From: Heliocidaris erythrogramma
Taxonomy: Eukaryota > Echinodermata > Echinoidea > Camarodonta > Echinometridae
Length of the DNA: 64,000 bases
Direction: 5' to 3'
Assembly (NCBI GenBank): GCA_025617745.1
Contig: CM046854.1
Span: 57,500,258 to 57,564,257, forward strand
In this document: in pieces, positions 19,995 through 32,145 of the stretch
How positions within the stretch are numbered: position 1 is the first letter of the stretch
Layout: each line of letters starts with the position of its first letter
Program-made: the position numbers and the translations under genes
The notes under the pieces: model-generated
Told to the model about the DNA's origin: nothing
The model's database searches: none
The model's input: the letters and a program-made list of their open reading frames with translations, nothing else

Positions 19995-21254
19995 TGGGGG
20001 GAGGGTGCTGCAGAGGGGTCATCCCTATAGCTAGAAGGTCCGATAGTTAGCGGGTCCGATAGACCGACACCCAATAGATAGAAGGTTCGATAGACCGAAT
20101 GTACGAGAGGGTCCAGTAGACAGAAGGTTCTATAGACCGAATCGGCAGGAGGGTCCGATAGTCCGAAGGTTCTATAGATCGAATGACCAACGGGTCCGAT
20201 AGTCAGAAGGTCCGATAGATAGAAGGTTCGATAGACCGAATGTACGAGAGGGTCCAATGCAGAAGGTTATATAGACCGAATCGGCAAAAGGGTCCGATAG
20301 TCCGAAGGTTCAGTAGGGGTCCGATAGACCGACAATAAATACGTAAAAAGGGTAAAATAGTGGATAAAATGGGTAAACAAATAAGTGGTTAAAATAAGTG
20401 GGGGCGTTCCAACCAAAGAAAAAGCAAAAAAGGAAGAGGTTGAACTAAAGGAAAGAAGAAAAGAAAAGAAATGAAAAGAGAAAAATATAAGAAGAAATCA
20501 GAAAGGAAAGAGAAGAAAAAAATTCAAAAACTTCGCTCACTAGCATTATTAGGGTTATTTACCAATACCCATTATATTTTCATTATTGATATTAATTAGT
20601 TATTAATATAATCGCCATATTTATGTATATAAACCAATGCCAATTATATTAATAAGTAATATTCTTATTAAGTTATTTGGTTTCCATCTTGAATCTCTAG
20701 CTAATTTTATGCTATTTTTCTAATCAAAGAATGTTAGCTGAAAACTGAAAAGAATCGAGCGGCAAGTTGACCTAAAGGGGCTAAAGAGATGAATTTTCAG
20801 AAATAATGGCCTGTGACCAATAGTCTCTTCCCAGTATGAGAACGGAAGATGCCGATAACATGTTACACAGATTATGAGAACGGAATAACCATACGCTAGA
20901 ACGGTCAACCTATTCTCCGAATACAAAATTCTTCTTTTTTTTCTCTCTCTCTCTCTCGTTCACTCGCTTTGCTCGCTCATACAATCAAGAAACTAGGCCT
21001 AGATTGTTTCTTGCAGCAAGCACCTCTTACGTCCTGCAGCAACAAGAAGCCCGAATATCATAATATTCGGGCAGTGAGGTATCCGACTATTCTCGAATCC
21101 CCCCACCCCCCCCTCCAAAAAAATGGTATAATTTACCGACAGAGTCCACAGACTAAAATTTGCCACAAGGTAGTAGTATGGGTGTAGTCGGTGAACATTC
21201 AAAAAAGTATAAAAGCTGACATCATAGCTGGTAGGAAAATATCACCTGAAAACC

Positions 21255-21291
<37 letters not shown>

Positions 21292-22000
21292 GCCCCCCTC
21301 CCAAGAAGGTGGTAGGGCCTAATTGAAACAATTTCATTTTTATTGGGCAGAATCTTTTGTTGTCAGAATCTTATCTTTTGTTACATTTAATGAAAATTCA
21401 ACTATAAAGTGTGCCCCATAAGATTTCTTTGTTTAAAAATAACACTTTTGTTTGAAAGGGACGCCCTTTCCTCAGCTTGCTCCACTAGAAAAAAATGCTT
21501 CGGGCATGATGGGCCTCGGGGCTTTAATGTGCACTATATAATTAGATTTCCATGTTTCAAACAATGGTCAGCGTTCCCCATTGCCAATGCATCGGTTTAG
21601 TGGCAAAATTAACCGGGGGCCGGGGCTGAGCTGCATGGGTGGACCACCCCCGCCCCACGGTGATGATGATGATGCTCTGATAAAAATACATTCAACATGT
21701 TGAAAATGTATAAAACAAAACTTTAATATGAGTTCCCCATTTTTTTTTTTTGGGGGGGGGGGGTGGGCCTACAGACCTAGTGCATCGGTTTATTAGAATA
21801 CACATAGAAAAAGATAAGACATTACCCTTTTCCTTTTATGAGATAAAACTATTAAAAACTTATTGTATTCACTTATTTTACCGTTTTTACGTAATATTGT
21901 CGGTCTATCGGACCCTTTTGCCGATTCGGTCTATAGAACCTTCTGTCTATCGGACCTTCTGACTATCGGACCCCGTTGGCCATTCGATCTATAGAACTGG
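19995..22000. mobile_element. Foldback element with minisatellite arms
   Basis: The left arm (about 20030-20360) is a tandem array of GGTCCGATAG(A)CCGAA variants with spacers such as TCGGCAAAA and TGTACGAGAG. The right arm (about 21870-21995) holds the inverse (TTCGGTCTATAGAACC, CGGTCTATCGGACC). The inner parts also match in inverse (CCGACAATAAATACGTAAAAA with TTTTTACGTAATATTGTCGG). The 1.5 kb between is AT-rich and non-coding, with a purine-rich tract at 20420-20530 and an A run near 21257-21290. It looks like a foldback transposon. No transposase is seen. Confidence 0.6.
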
Positions 22001-22340
22001 GGACAGCATCACCAAAATCTATAGGTTTTTAGATTATACCAAGAGACACCTTTATGCAAAATTTGAACAAAATCCGTTGAGAAATGTGACCTCTAGAGCG
22101 CACACAAACTATCCCCAAAAATATGTCCTTTTACCCTATAAACGATGGAACACTGGGGGCAGCATCACCAGAAATGATAGGTTTCCAGATTTTACCAAGA
22201 TACACCTCTGTACAAAGTTTGAAAGAAATCTGTCGAGAAATGTGACCGCTAGAGCGCACACAAGAATGTGACGCGGCGGCGGCGGAACGCTGCTGAATCC
22301 AAAGTATCCTCCGGCATTCTGCCGGGGGATACAATTACAT
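22001..22340 (+). repeat. Two 140-bp tandem units ending in a hairpin
   Basis: GGGGACAGCATCACC...GAGAAATGTGACCTCTAGAGCGCACACAA occurs at about 22009-22110 and again, diverged, at 22153-22263. A GGCGGCGGCGG run and the hairpin TATCCTCCGGCATTCTGCCGGGGGATA follow. The unit-plus-hairpin plan recurs elsewhere in the window (33870-34970, 40260-40615, 56455-56910), which suggests related non-autonomous elements. Confidence 0.6.
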
Positions 22341-22735
22341 GACAGCGTACTCACTAAAAGCGATATTAAAAGGGATATTCATGGTTCCATGTACATGTAT
22401 TTACTCTGGTTTGTTCTTTGTTTTATGTAGATGACATATCCCAGATCATGAATTTCTAGATAGTATAAACTATCCATGTGTATTTCTCTCTTCTATGCTT
22501 TTTAAATCAATGTAGTGCAAAAGCACTGTTCATCTTCATTTGTAGTGGTACTAACTTTTTTTGACTTTACAATACTGAAATTTTCATCTTTTATTATTGC
22601 TTTACAGATCTCCCTACAGCATTTCGGGTGTGGTCGATGTACGTTTTAGGTCACGTGGTCACGTGGGCCTTGTATACTTACTCCTACTCCGAGGGCAAAG
22701 TAGTCCCTTGATTTACTTTTCCTAAATTGCTTAGA
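22341..22735. other. No feature recognised
   Basis: Intron-like AT-rich DNA with no motif or repeat that I can name. Confidence 0.4.
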
Positions 22736-22739
22736 GATG

Positions 22740-22981
22740 ATATTAAATAGAAAGATTAAATGAGAACAAAGTTTGAAATTTAATATTTATTTTATGAGTA
22801 ATTTGGAGGGAGAGATTACAGATCTGAAGAAGATTATAGAAAGATTAAAAGTAAAATGAGAACATAGAGCTGTAGCTGAAAAATGAGCAAAGGGAGGGAG
22901 AGGACGGCCTGTAATCTCTCCCTCCAAATTACTCATAAAATAAATATTAAATTTCAAACTATGTTCTCATTTAATCTTTCT
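22740..22981. repeat. Long palindrome abutting DIRS-like element D
   Basis: AATAGAAAGATTAAATGAGA at about 22747 through GGAGGGAGAGATTACAG at 22822 is repeated in inverse at 22911-22985. The arms are about 75 bp and nearly perfect, and the spacer of about 90 bp is purine-rich. It may be part of the terminal structure of element D or a separate foldback. Confidence 0.6.
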
Positions 22982-23117
22982 ATTTTATTTCGTAATTTTC
23001 CTGGAGAAATTACAGGAGATTTCAAAGCCCAGGAGGCATATTTGTGAACCAAAATACCACCATCACAAAGATATAAAGGTACTAAAGAACAACTTAGTTC
23101 AACTATGCACATAATTA

Positions 23118-23932
23118 CACTAAAGGAAAAAAGAAACTTATAAAAGTTCAAGAGATCACCAAATTAAATTCTCTGCATGGAAATGTACCAAATTTGGATA
23201 TAATGTTGATTCAATGCATGGCTTTAAATGACAGTCAATAACAAAAAGTTTTCTTCAATGCCACAAAAGAAATGTGCACTGAAGCAAAGGACTCTCTAAT
23301 CCCCAAGTCACAAAGACAAACTGCAGCCTTGTACACCATATGCATGTCAATGAATGAAACAAAAGAATTTCAAAAGGGATTTGCACCCCTCGAGCAAGAG
23401 GATATTGATGTTCTGCCATGGTGCGCCCGTTCACCAGACCTTTCCCCAATTGAACATCTCTGGGAAGAGCTTGGTCGACGTGTGTCAAGGCGTGACAATC
23501 AACCCATCAATAGGGAGACGCTCATTGCAGCACTGCAAGAGGAATGGAACAATGTTCCCCAGGCTACCATCGCGAATCTGATCCGAAGCATGCGAAGACG
23601 GTGTACAGCTTGCCAGCAAGCTAGAGGTGGACATACTGGCTATTAATCTGTTTGGATATGAACTTGCAAATCCCTTTTGAAATTCTTTTGTTTCATTCAT
23701 TGACATGCATATGGTGTACAAGGCTGCAGTTTGTCTTTGTGACTTGGGGATTAGAGAGTCCTTTGCTTCAGTGCACATTTCTTTTGTGGCATTGAAGAAA
23801 ACTTTTTGTTATTGACTGTCATTTAAAGCCATGCATTGAATCAACATTATATCCAAATTTGGTACATTTCCATGCAGAGAATTTAATTTGGTGATCTCTT
23901 GAACTTTTATAAGTTTCTTTTTTCCTTTAGTG
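23118..23932 (+). mobile_element. Tc1-type deletion derivative with 268-bp inverted arms
   Basis: The arms 23118-23385 and 23665-23932 are both 268 bp and almost perfectly complementary, starting CACTAAAGGAAAAAAGAAAC. The dinucleotide TA flanks both ends (23116-23117 and 23933-23934). The 280-bp middle holds only the 3' end of a transposase gene. The arms even swallow the place where the upstream part of the gene should be, so it arose by an internal inverted duplication or deletion. Confidence 0.9.
23386..23646 (+). pseudogene. Tc1-family transposase, C-terminal fragment
   Basis: The plus frame reads DIDVLPWCARSPDLSPIEHLWEELGRRV split over the catalytic region, where the Glu of SPIEHLWEE is the third acidic residue of the DD34E triad. 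A basic tail (MRRRCTACQQARGGH) and a stop at 23644-23646 follow. The helix-turn-helix DNA-binding part and the first two catalytic Asp residues are missing. Its own open frame runs back into the left arm (23272), but that part is not transposase. Non-functional on its own. Confidence 0.88.
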
Positions 23933-24007
23933 TACCTTCATGGCCAGCAAGGTAACCCTTTAACAAAATAACTGCTGGTGCCTGCCCACTTCCCAGTAAG
24001 AAGTGTC

Positions 24008-24871
24008 TCAATGATCACAATCTAACACTGAAGCGGATTTATGGTAAAACTTCCTAAAAGTTTTCTCACTTGCCCATCCTGCTTGTTTCAGGATGGAAGA
24101 GATGGGGACATCCGATCTCTGCACTGCTGAGGTTGAGGCGGACCTAGTGGAATGTGCTTTATAGATCTTAGTGTCTATTCCTGCTATACGGATCCACCTG
24201 GAAATTGTCTGTTTAGTTATCCTCTTGTGAGGTTTCTGGTAACTGATGAGTAGGGATTTATCCTTACCCCTAAGAGGTTCCGTTCGTTGAACGTAATGCT
24301 GTAGATAATGAATAATGCACAAAACGCCTGTCAGGCGGGTAGGCCACAAACCAAAGTACACCTTTCACGTGACCTGGTCTGTCCTGTTTCTGTAGCCCAT
24401 CAAATCTAAATGTTGCAGCACTATTTTTAAGTGTCACATGTTCCAGGTTTAATTGATGCAAAGATGTGCACTCTCTGCGCTGAAGTTAGTGCTAAAAGAC
24501 AATTGTTTTAGGCTGAGAGTATTAGCAGGCGAAAGCTTTCTCAAATAGTTCAAAACCAACTTCACATCCCAGATATGTGTGTATCTGGGCTTAGGCGGGC
24601 GAAGCTGAAATATTCCTTTCAGAAACCGATGCACTAGGGGATGAGTTCCCACTGTAAAAGGTCCTTCTAAAATAAGAAATGTTGACAAAGCACTTCTTGA
24701 AGTATTTAATATATTATAACTAGCTCCTTGTTCATACAATTTGGTCAGGAACTCCAGGAGATTTTTGACAGTTGATTGCAAGTAATTCAAATCTTTGCTT
24801 GATGTAGGTGCAATATTGACTCTTGGTGGAGTCTCTCCATGATGACATAATGATCTCTGTAGTCTTGTCAC
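24008..24871 (-). pseudogene. Tyrosine recombinase pseudogene of element D
   Basis: Two minus-strand frames. 24449-24871 gives the core-binding part (NTSRSALSTFLILEGPFTVG, then HPLVHRFLKGIFQLRPPKP). 24008-24361 gives the catalytic C-terminus, with the HxxR box YKAHSTRSASTSA and the nucleophile Tyr in TFRKFYHKS. The region linking them, with the first catalytic Arg, is frameshifted near 24365-24450. The HSTRSAS...AGWASEKTFRKFY pattern is typical of DIRS/Ngaro-type recombinases. Confidence 0.82.
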
Positions 24872-26779
24872 TCAAGCTCTTGAAAGGTCTCCGGAGATCC
24901 TGCAACATAACAAATCAAGATGATCCCAGAGTGGGTGAATAGTATTTGAGACTGGAAGTCGAAGTAAATCTTTCCTCTTCTTTAACTCTAAAGGTTTTCC
25001 TAGTGTCATACTTTTGAACAAAGGAAACCATGGCTGTGTAGGCCAATTTGGAACAACTAATAAGCCAGTGGCTCTATCTGTCAGAATTTTCTGCAAACAC
25101 CTTGGTATGAGACAGAATGGTGGGAATGCATAGAAGTTTAATTGGCCCCAGTATAAAGAGAATGCATCTATTGAAACAGCATTGGGATCAGGGAGCCATG
25201 AAATGTACCTTGGTAGTTGATTATTTAATCTAGATGCAAATAAATCAATTTCGGGCAATTCAAAACGATGAATAATTTGATCAAATGCCCTCTCATCCAG
25301 TTTCCATTCAGTCCTATCGTTAAATTTACGTGACATTTGATCAGCTTCAACATTAAGTCGGCCAGGAATGTAAGAAACTGAAAGCCAAATATCTCTTTCC
25401 AAGCACCATTTCCAGATGTCATTTGCAACTTTATTGCAATTTGGGGATTTTGTACCCCCCATATTTTGGAGGTTGGATACGTAACAAAATATGGGCATTC
25501 CTTATTTCTGAACAAAAGGACCGCAGTCCAAAGAATGCGGCGAGTAGTTCAAGGTAATTTATCTCATTGTTCTTTGCTTTGACAAGTTCCTGGTCATTCC
25601 ATCGCCCACCTGTTTTTGTGAGGAGATCTGTAGCTCCCCATCCAGACCCACTTGCATCAGAGTTTAACTCTAGATTTGGTTTCTTTCTCTGTATTGGTGA
25701 ATATTCATTATGTATGTTTGCTACCAACCGAGTTCATACCTAGCTGCATGAGAAAGTTGCATTATTCTATCAAAGTGACCTCTGTTACATTTCAGTGCCT
25801 TAATTTTATCCTTCTCCAAGGCTCGATAGAAAAGGGGGCCATACTGGGCAGCTGGGAAGGCTGCTACAATTTTTCCAATTACTCTAGCCAGTAGCCACGT
25901 GTCTAATATGAGGTGACTGAGTGTTTAGAAGTTCTAAACAAGCTCTCTTGATTTCATTTTCCTTATCAGCTGGAAGGGTAATCGACATATTCACTGAATT
26001 GAGAACAAACACAAGGAATTTAATTTCTTGTGATGGCTGGAGTACTGATTTATCAGGGTGAATAATACATCCGAGATCTGATAAGAGGCCTACTGTAGCT
26101 TCTACAGCCTCCAGCATCTTGGTCTTATTGTTAACAAGGATGATTGTATCATCAAGATAGCCCACTAAAATGTGGCTTGTTTGGTGAAGGGTAGCAAACA
26201 CTGCTTGAAGGATCTTTGTAAAAAGGCGTGGTGCAGTACTCAAACCATTCGGTAAACAATTGAATTGGTACAGACAATTCTGCCAAACAAATCTTAAGTA
26301 TTTTCTATGCAGAGGATTTATGGGTACAGAGTAATAGACATCTCTGAGGTCGACTGAGGCTAGGTAGAAATTTTCCGACATTAGTGGTGTTGCTGTGTGG
26401 ATATTATCCATCTTAAAATGTTGGTAACATAGATAATTGTTTAAATCCAGAAGATCAAGAATTACCTTTAGTCCACCATTTTTCTTGGGCCGAGTAATAT
26501 GTTAGACACAAATTCTCCATCCTCATGGGAGCATCTTTCTATAACATTCTTTGACTGCAGGTTCCTTATTTCACGACTAACCTCATTCATTTCAGCCATG
26601 CTGGTTCGAAACATGCGAGGCGGCTGTGATCGTTGAGGTCTGTGTACCAAATTTTCAAACTCTATTTTATAGCCCTCTACGGCTGCTGCCAAAATAAATT
26701 GTTCAGAAGTAATTTTCTTCCATTTATCTACATAATGCCTCAGTCGACCCCCGATGGGAATGTCAAAGTTTCTACTCAA
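24872..26779 (-). pseudogene. RT-RNase H pseudogene of element D
   Basis: Minus-strand pieces in order: the region before RT at 26468-26779 (IGGRLRHYVDKWKKITSEQF, NLQSKNVIERC); RT at 25884-26411 with ASVDLRDVYYSVPI and the catalytic VGYLDDTIILV; RNase H at 25431-25727 (LELNSDASGSGWGA, INYLELLAAFFGL); and at 24872-25498 its end (SYIPGRLNVEADQMSRKF) with the DIRS-type tail (EIDLFASRLNNQLPRYISW, FYAFPPFCLIPRCL). Frameshifts separate the blocks near 25730-25880 and 26420-26470. The product would have been the polymerase of the element. Confidence 0.85.
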
Positions 26780-26796
26780 CTATTCAGGGGAGGTGT

Positions 26797-28158
26797 TTAT
26801 GCTTTCTTCTGCGTGGCCCCTTGCTTTGGGGGGAGGGGGCTGTGGGAAGGGTATCTGCCCCGAGATGCCTGGTGCCACTGATTCTTGTGGTAGTTGTACT
26901 GTTTCCACTGAGGCTGAGGCTGGCCTAAAAAAGGCCTCTCTGAGTTGCCTGACCACGGTTGGGAACTATGCATGTCTCGGTGAGCTGGTTGTGACCATCC
27001 CCGAGTCACGAGAATTGCTCTTAGGCTGGCATAGGGGTGGTAGGAGTAAGGCTTGGGTGGTCTGTCCTTTGTCTGACGTCTCATGACCCCTTCCGCCTGC
27101 TGTTCACACAAATCTTTAACCTGCTTAGCGAGCTCATCTCTGAATAGAAGGTCTGCACAGTTGGGTATACTTCAAATTCATGTCTGGCCGAATGAGGCGT
27201 TTGCATGTGCAATTGAGTTCAAAATTGGCATTACTGAGAAGAGCGAGGCAGTTGAGCCTCTGAAATGTTATTTGGGTCCACTGTATGCAAGAACGCAGTC
27301 AACCCTCGTGTCAGGGACCGTTGAATTTTCTGGAAGTGAAGGTCTCTCTGCTTTGTCCCTGATTTAAGCTTGTCCCAAATGGGTCCATTGACCCTAGGCA
27401 CGTCAATTAAGGGGCAGTTAGTATAGGAGGTAGATATTTAGAGATAGTATCCTCGAGTGCTTTATCTCCCAGCTTGTGGGTTAGCATGTAGGTAGCAGAT
27501 CTTCCCAAATTGTCATCGACTGCTTGCCCCAACTCCTTGGGCTGTGCAAACTTAGCGGCCAGTGCCGGAATACCTACATCCAAGTCACATTCACCTTCTT
27601 CTGCTTCAAGAGCTCGAGAAGAGTTTCCGTCATTAAATGACTGACCTGGCTGGTACTGTTCACACTGATAATCATATCCTTGATTGCTATCAACGTCTAA
27701 CAGTGACCTGTCCTCATACTCACTATCAGAGATATTATGCCCACCAGAAGCGGATTGGGCTGGCTTACTTGGCTCAGGAATCACTTTCTCTATTTGGTTT
27801 TCCAAAACTTTAGTCAAAAGCCCTTCTAGCTTTGTGAGCCTATCTTCAACCTTTACACCCCTTGTCATGCTTGTACTGGGTTTAGGCTTGCTATTCTTGG
27901 CTTTATTAGCCTGTTCGGGTGCTGTGCCCGTAGCAGAAGCCTTGATTTGGCCTTTCGAGGCGCGTTTCACTTTCATCCCCGATTTCTGTTTTGACGAGGA
28001 GGTTTGTTGTGTTACGGGAACTAGCTGCTGAAAGCATGGCCTTGCGCCTGGCTTCGCCGGCGTCTGGCCCGGTGGGGTAGCGTCCGTGTTCCGCTGTGAC
28101 TGCTGCACAGTCAGCGGACTGGTGTCCATAAGCTCGTGATCCATATCGATCAGAATCA
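26797..28158 (-). pseudogene. Gag-like pseudogene of element D
   Basis: From an ATG at about 28158 the minus frame runs to a stop at 27407. It reads a Gln/Pro/Lys-rich N-terminus, a coiled-coil-like segment (VEDRLTKLEGLLTKVLENQI), an acidic stretch, and then IPALAAKFAQPKELGQAVDD and MLTHKLGDKALEDTISKYLP, a block shared by DIRS-type gag proteins. A Gln/Trp/Tyr/Pro-rich tail follows in a shifted frame at 26797-27111. It is broken at 27407 and again near 27180. Confidence 0.7.
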
Positions 28159-28403
28159 TCTTGAAAAAGACGTAAATAATAGTCCAAACAAAGTACAACC
28201 ATACTAGGTTGAGAAGAAAAGGTATAAAACGCTTATCACTATCCTGAAGAGTAAGCAAAAGAACGCGAAAGGGGGAAATTTTTAATAAATTTTCCCAGCA
28301 AAATGGCGGTTCAACTGAGTGCATAGCATGCTGCGAACGTAATGACTGCGCATGCGCGGGCAGGATCTCCTGTAATTTCTCCAGGAAAATTACGAAATAA
28401 AAT

Positions 28404-29429
28404 GTACATATGAAGTTAATATGGTATATTCTCATGCAGATTATACATTTATTTTTATATAATAATAAGTAACAATAATAACATGAATAAGTTTGAGGAA
28501 GGATAATTAAACATGCATGAGTAGTCCTTATAGATGTGGCTACATGTCAGGCAAGGCCCTGCTGGCCTGGGTAGACACATGCACATCTGACATTCGTGTA
28601 CACTACGCGTGAGAAAGTAGCCAGTATTATTTGCAGTTATGATAAAATGTATGTTGTGATAATTGAACATGAAATAAATATCAGATTATAACCAGTGAAA
28701 TATCAGATTATAAACCAGTGAAATAATGAGAACAATTATGTTATATAGTGTGAAAGTTTGTTTTATAGTTTGACTTGATTTGTGTAGTGTCTATACAGAC
28801 AACTTTACACGTGTGTGTGTTTTATACTATAAGTCATTACTCATAAATTATATTGGCAACTTTCGAAGGAATATATTGGATAACTGTTATATAATGAAAT
28901 TGTAAATTGTTCATCAATACTTTGTTCAATATGTTAATAGCGATATTTTATCACCTTGAGTGAGATGCATTTTAATGTTAGAACATACAAAAGTTCAATA
29001 GTTTTGTATCATGCTAATCAGATGCACTACTACTGCACAATCGAATGTATAGGGCGTGCATATTCTTTTGACGTTTTTTTGATTGATGACTTGTTTTAAG
29101 CATCAGACTCAGCTTGTTAAATTATATATTTTTTTACAGGAATATTGTTATAAATGGTAAATCCATACTGATACTTCTTATATTCATTTTTATGTAGGCC
29201 TACCAGTAGCCACTGACATGACTGTTGCGGAGGGTTTTTTTAACAGTTGCAGCATAGTTTGATGGGCATAGCTGAGATGATGTAGCTTTCTCTATCCTTT
29301 ATGACATATTCCGATTAAGGTAAGTTTGGTCAAGTTATTGCAATGCATAATCAGTAATTTATCGAAGTCAGAATATTTGATATTGATACTTATTTCCGGA
29401 AATTCACAGATGTTTTAATATCTATGTAT
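28404..29429. other. No feature recognised
   Basis: AT-rich, probably intronic DNA between element D and a LINE. Short open frames have no family motif. Confidence 0.45.
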
Positions 29430-30705
29430 TTTTGGACAATGGGGTCGTGAGGAACATGAGGAGGCGTATAAACACCTATGCAGAGAAGTCCAGCTACATG
29501 TACATCTTCGGTGGTCTTATTGGTCCTACCTAAATGACATCTTTGAGGTAACTGACCCCACACCCAATCAGGCTGTTAAGCACAAGCGCTTCTGGACATA
29601 CATCAAGCATCACAAATCATCCAACATTGCAGTAGTCCTTCTGAAGGTGGATGGTCATCTGATCTCTGACCTCAAGGAACAAGCCAACATCCGGAACTAA
29701 GCCAACATCCTGAACCACCAATTCTGGACAACATCCAGCAAAGGCACGACTTACTCAAGGGAGGAATTCGTAGACAATTGCAAAATGCCTACAAAAGACT
29801 ATCCTGTCTTAGACACTGTCTCCATCTCAGTGGAAGGCATCAAGAAGCTTCAAATTTCAACCTGGTAAAGCACCTGGCCCAGACAACATCAACCCTAGGG
29901 TGTTGAAAGAACTTGGTGAGTGCCCCTATCCTTGCCTTGATCTTACATTCATCCATTGACACTGGCACAGTACCTTCTAACTGGAAAGATGCTAACGTCT
30001 TGCTAATTTTCAAGAAGGGTGAGCAGTATGACCCTGCCAACTACAGACCTGTGTCTCCCACCAATGTATGCTGTAAAGTGCTGGAGCACATCTTAACCAG
30101 CACTGTCATGCATCACTTGGAATTCCACCATATCTTGTGCCCTCAGCAACATGGTTTCAGAAGAAAGAGATCATGCAAGACCCAACATCTCGGATTCACT
30201 GATGAGCTATTTAACATGGCCCAGGGAAAGCAGACAATCTTATTATGGATTTCATGAAAGCTTTCAACCGAGTAAATCACTCTCTCTTGATCCATAAGCT
30301 CCACTACTATAGGATCAGAGGAGTTCTAGAGCGGTGGATCTCTGACTTCTTAGCTGACAGATGGCAAGCAGTTGTCATCAGTGGGGCTAGATCCGACTAC
30401 GTCAATGTCCAGTTAGGGGTTCCGCAAGGGAGTGTATTGGGACCTGCTTATTCCTCATCTATATCAACGACATACTAGACCTGCTTACCTCCTACGTTAA
30501 GTTGTTTGCAGATGATAATGTAACCTATGATGACCAGAAGCACATTCAGCACAACTTGGATCAGCTTTCTGAGTGGGAGAAGAGATAGGACATGCTCTTC
30601 TATCCAGGGAAATGTATCATTCTGCCAGTAATCCTCAGAAGGAAGTTGCTTCAACCTGAATATCATCTGCCTGGACACATGTCAGAGGCTGTGAAGAGTG
30701 CTATA
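29430..30705 (+). pseudogene. LINE reverse transcriptase pseudogene, 5' part
   Basis: The plus strand encodes worn pieces of a Jockey/CR1-group non-LTR reverse transcriptase. They are the linker before RT (NQAVKHKRFWTYIKHHKSSN), GKAPGPDNINPRVLKELG split by a frameshift near 29860, VPSNWKDANVLLIFKKGEQ, PANYRPVSPTN, FMKAFNRVNHSLLIHKL (the RT A box), GVPQGSVLGP near 30420, and the catalytic block as KLFADDNVTY near 30505. There are several frameshifts and a TAG after WEKR. The 3' part lies at 35257-35880, so the LINE was split by two later insertions. Confidence 0.85.
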
Positions 30706-31062
30706 CAGTGCATCCCAATAAAAAGGAAACCAGAGTTGTCAGTTATTTTCCCAGTAAAATAGAACAATTCATGTCATATAATATATATCATCATTAAGTT
30801 TAGCCCTTCCTCTTTCTTTTGACACCTAATATGACACTTAAAGTTTATGCATTGATGAGCAAGGAGAGTTTAAAATTTTGAGTGTCAAAATCAAGTTGCA
30901 CAGAATAAGTGGTCAAGATTGGAAAGGATGCAGCAACGTTGGTTAACAAAGGGAGGGCTCATTAGCAATTCTTTGGTGTTCTTTTTTATGTTTCTTTCAC
31001 CAAATTTCTCAATGAGAATGAATACGGTTTTAAGCACAAGCTTTTCACTTGCTTGCCTGACC

Positions 31063-32145
31063 ATGCAGCTAACAACACCGCAAAGAGTTTTCCTAGTAAC
31101 CAAATGGAACCGCACTGGAAGCCTTCAGGAAGTTGCCCAAGCTTTCCGTCGTCGGTTTCCTGATCGGAATGTTCCGTCAAAGTCAACGATCTGGAAGAAC
31201 GTTCGAAAATACCAGAATGAAGGTACAAGTTTGAACCTCAACAAATGCCGATCTGGGAGGCCAAGGTCAGTCCGAACAGAGGACAACATTGCCGCAGTTC
31301 AGCAGGAAGTAGCTGCAAATCCCCATGTCTCGACGAGTAGAAACGGACTTGGCATGTCAAGGTCTTCCTACCACAGGATCATCCGAATGGACGTGCAATG
31401 GTATCCTTACAGGATACGCATTCGGCACCAACTACTAGAAGCAGACATGCACAGACAACTCCGATATTCCCAGTGGTTGCTGGATCGTGGCCCAAGGTTT
31501 GTTGAAAACCTCATCATTGGAGATGACACGTCCTTCTTCATGAACGGCAAGGTCAATAACCACAACGTCCGGCAGTATGCTCCAATCCACCACCCACCAC
31601 CGTTCCACTACGATGTCAACATCAGTCGCAAGAAGGTTTCCGTCTGGGTAGGACTCTGTGGAAATGGATCCTTGATCGGACCCTTCTTCTTCAACGGAAA
31701 TCTCGATGGAGAACGCTACCTACATCTTATCAACGAAGACATCGTTCCAGAACTTGATCAACATTTCGTTCGCCAGCCTGATGGGAGCTTCAAAAGTGTC
31801 TGGTGGGTACAAGATGGAGCACCGCCTCATCGAAGATTAGTCGTCAGGGAGAGACTGCAGTAACTCTTCAACAACAGAGTCATCGCTTTGAATCATGATG
31901 TTGAATGGCCTCCCAGGTCACCAGATCTCACCCCGTGTGACTTCTTTCTTTGGGGATTTCTGAAGAGTAGGGTCTACACCTCCCCACCATGAGACACTAA
32001 TGACCTGCGTAACAGGATCGTGAGAGAGTATGAGGCACTGCGGCACCAAGAATCTGTGATTCGCAAGGCAGTAGGAGCCATGAGGGGCAGAGCACGGGTG
32101 TGCGTAGACAGGCATGGTGGACATGTTGAGGGACGTTGGGGATAA
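31063..32145 (+). pseudogene. Mariner transposase with two nonsense codons
   Basis: 360 codons from ATG 31063 (MQLTTPQRVFLVTKWNRTGS) to TAA 32143. The N-terminal helix-turn-helix region is followed by CRSGRPRSVRTEDNIAAVQQ and a second HTH. The catalytic residues are Asp in LIIGDDTSFF, Asp in WWVQDGAPPHRR, and a third Asp in SPDLTPCDFFLW. Counting the stop position, 41 residues separate the second and third Asp, which points to the DD41D group of Tc1/mariner. Nonsense codons occur at residue 267 (TAA, 31861) and 310 (TGA, 31990), the second after the catalytic triad. No frameshift is seen, so inactivation looks recent. Confidence 0.88.

Larger units (their letters stand above)
22982..28403 (-). 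mobile_element. DIRS-like retrotransposon D (defective)
   Basis: The inverted termini share ATTTTATTTCGTAATTTTCC and further bases through CTGGAGAAATTACAGGAGAT (22982-23020 and the inverse at 28365-28403). Between them, on the minus strand, are gag-like, RT, RNase H and tyrosine recombinase sequences in DIRS order. The family differs clearly from copies A-C: its RT box is YLDD and its recombinase ends in KAHSTRSAS...TFRKFYHKS. Frameshifts and stops break every gene. A Tc1 deletion derivative is inserted at 23118-23932, between the left terminus and the recombinase. Confidence 0.82.

Noticed and set aside
19961..20257. 98-residue frame with repeated VYRTFYLSD motif
   Set aside because: The peptide repeats merely translate the GGTCCGATAG minisatellite. 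There is no start context or family match.
20030..20340. CRISPR-like direct repeats
   Set aside because: Units are short and variable and spacers are not unique. The DNA is eukaryotic. A minisatellite in a foldback element explains them.
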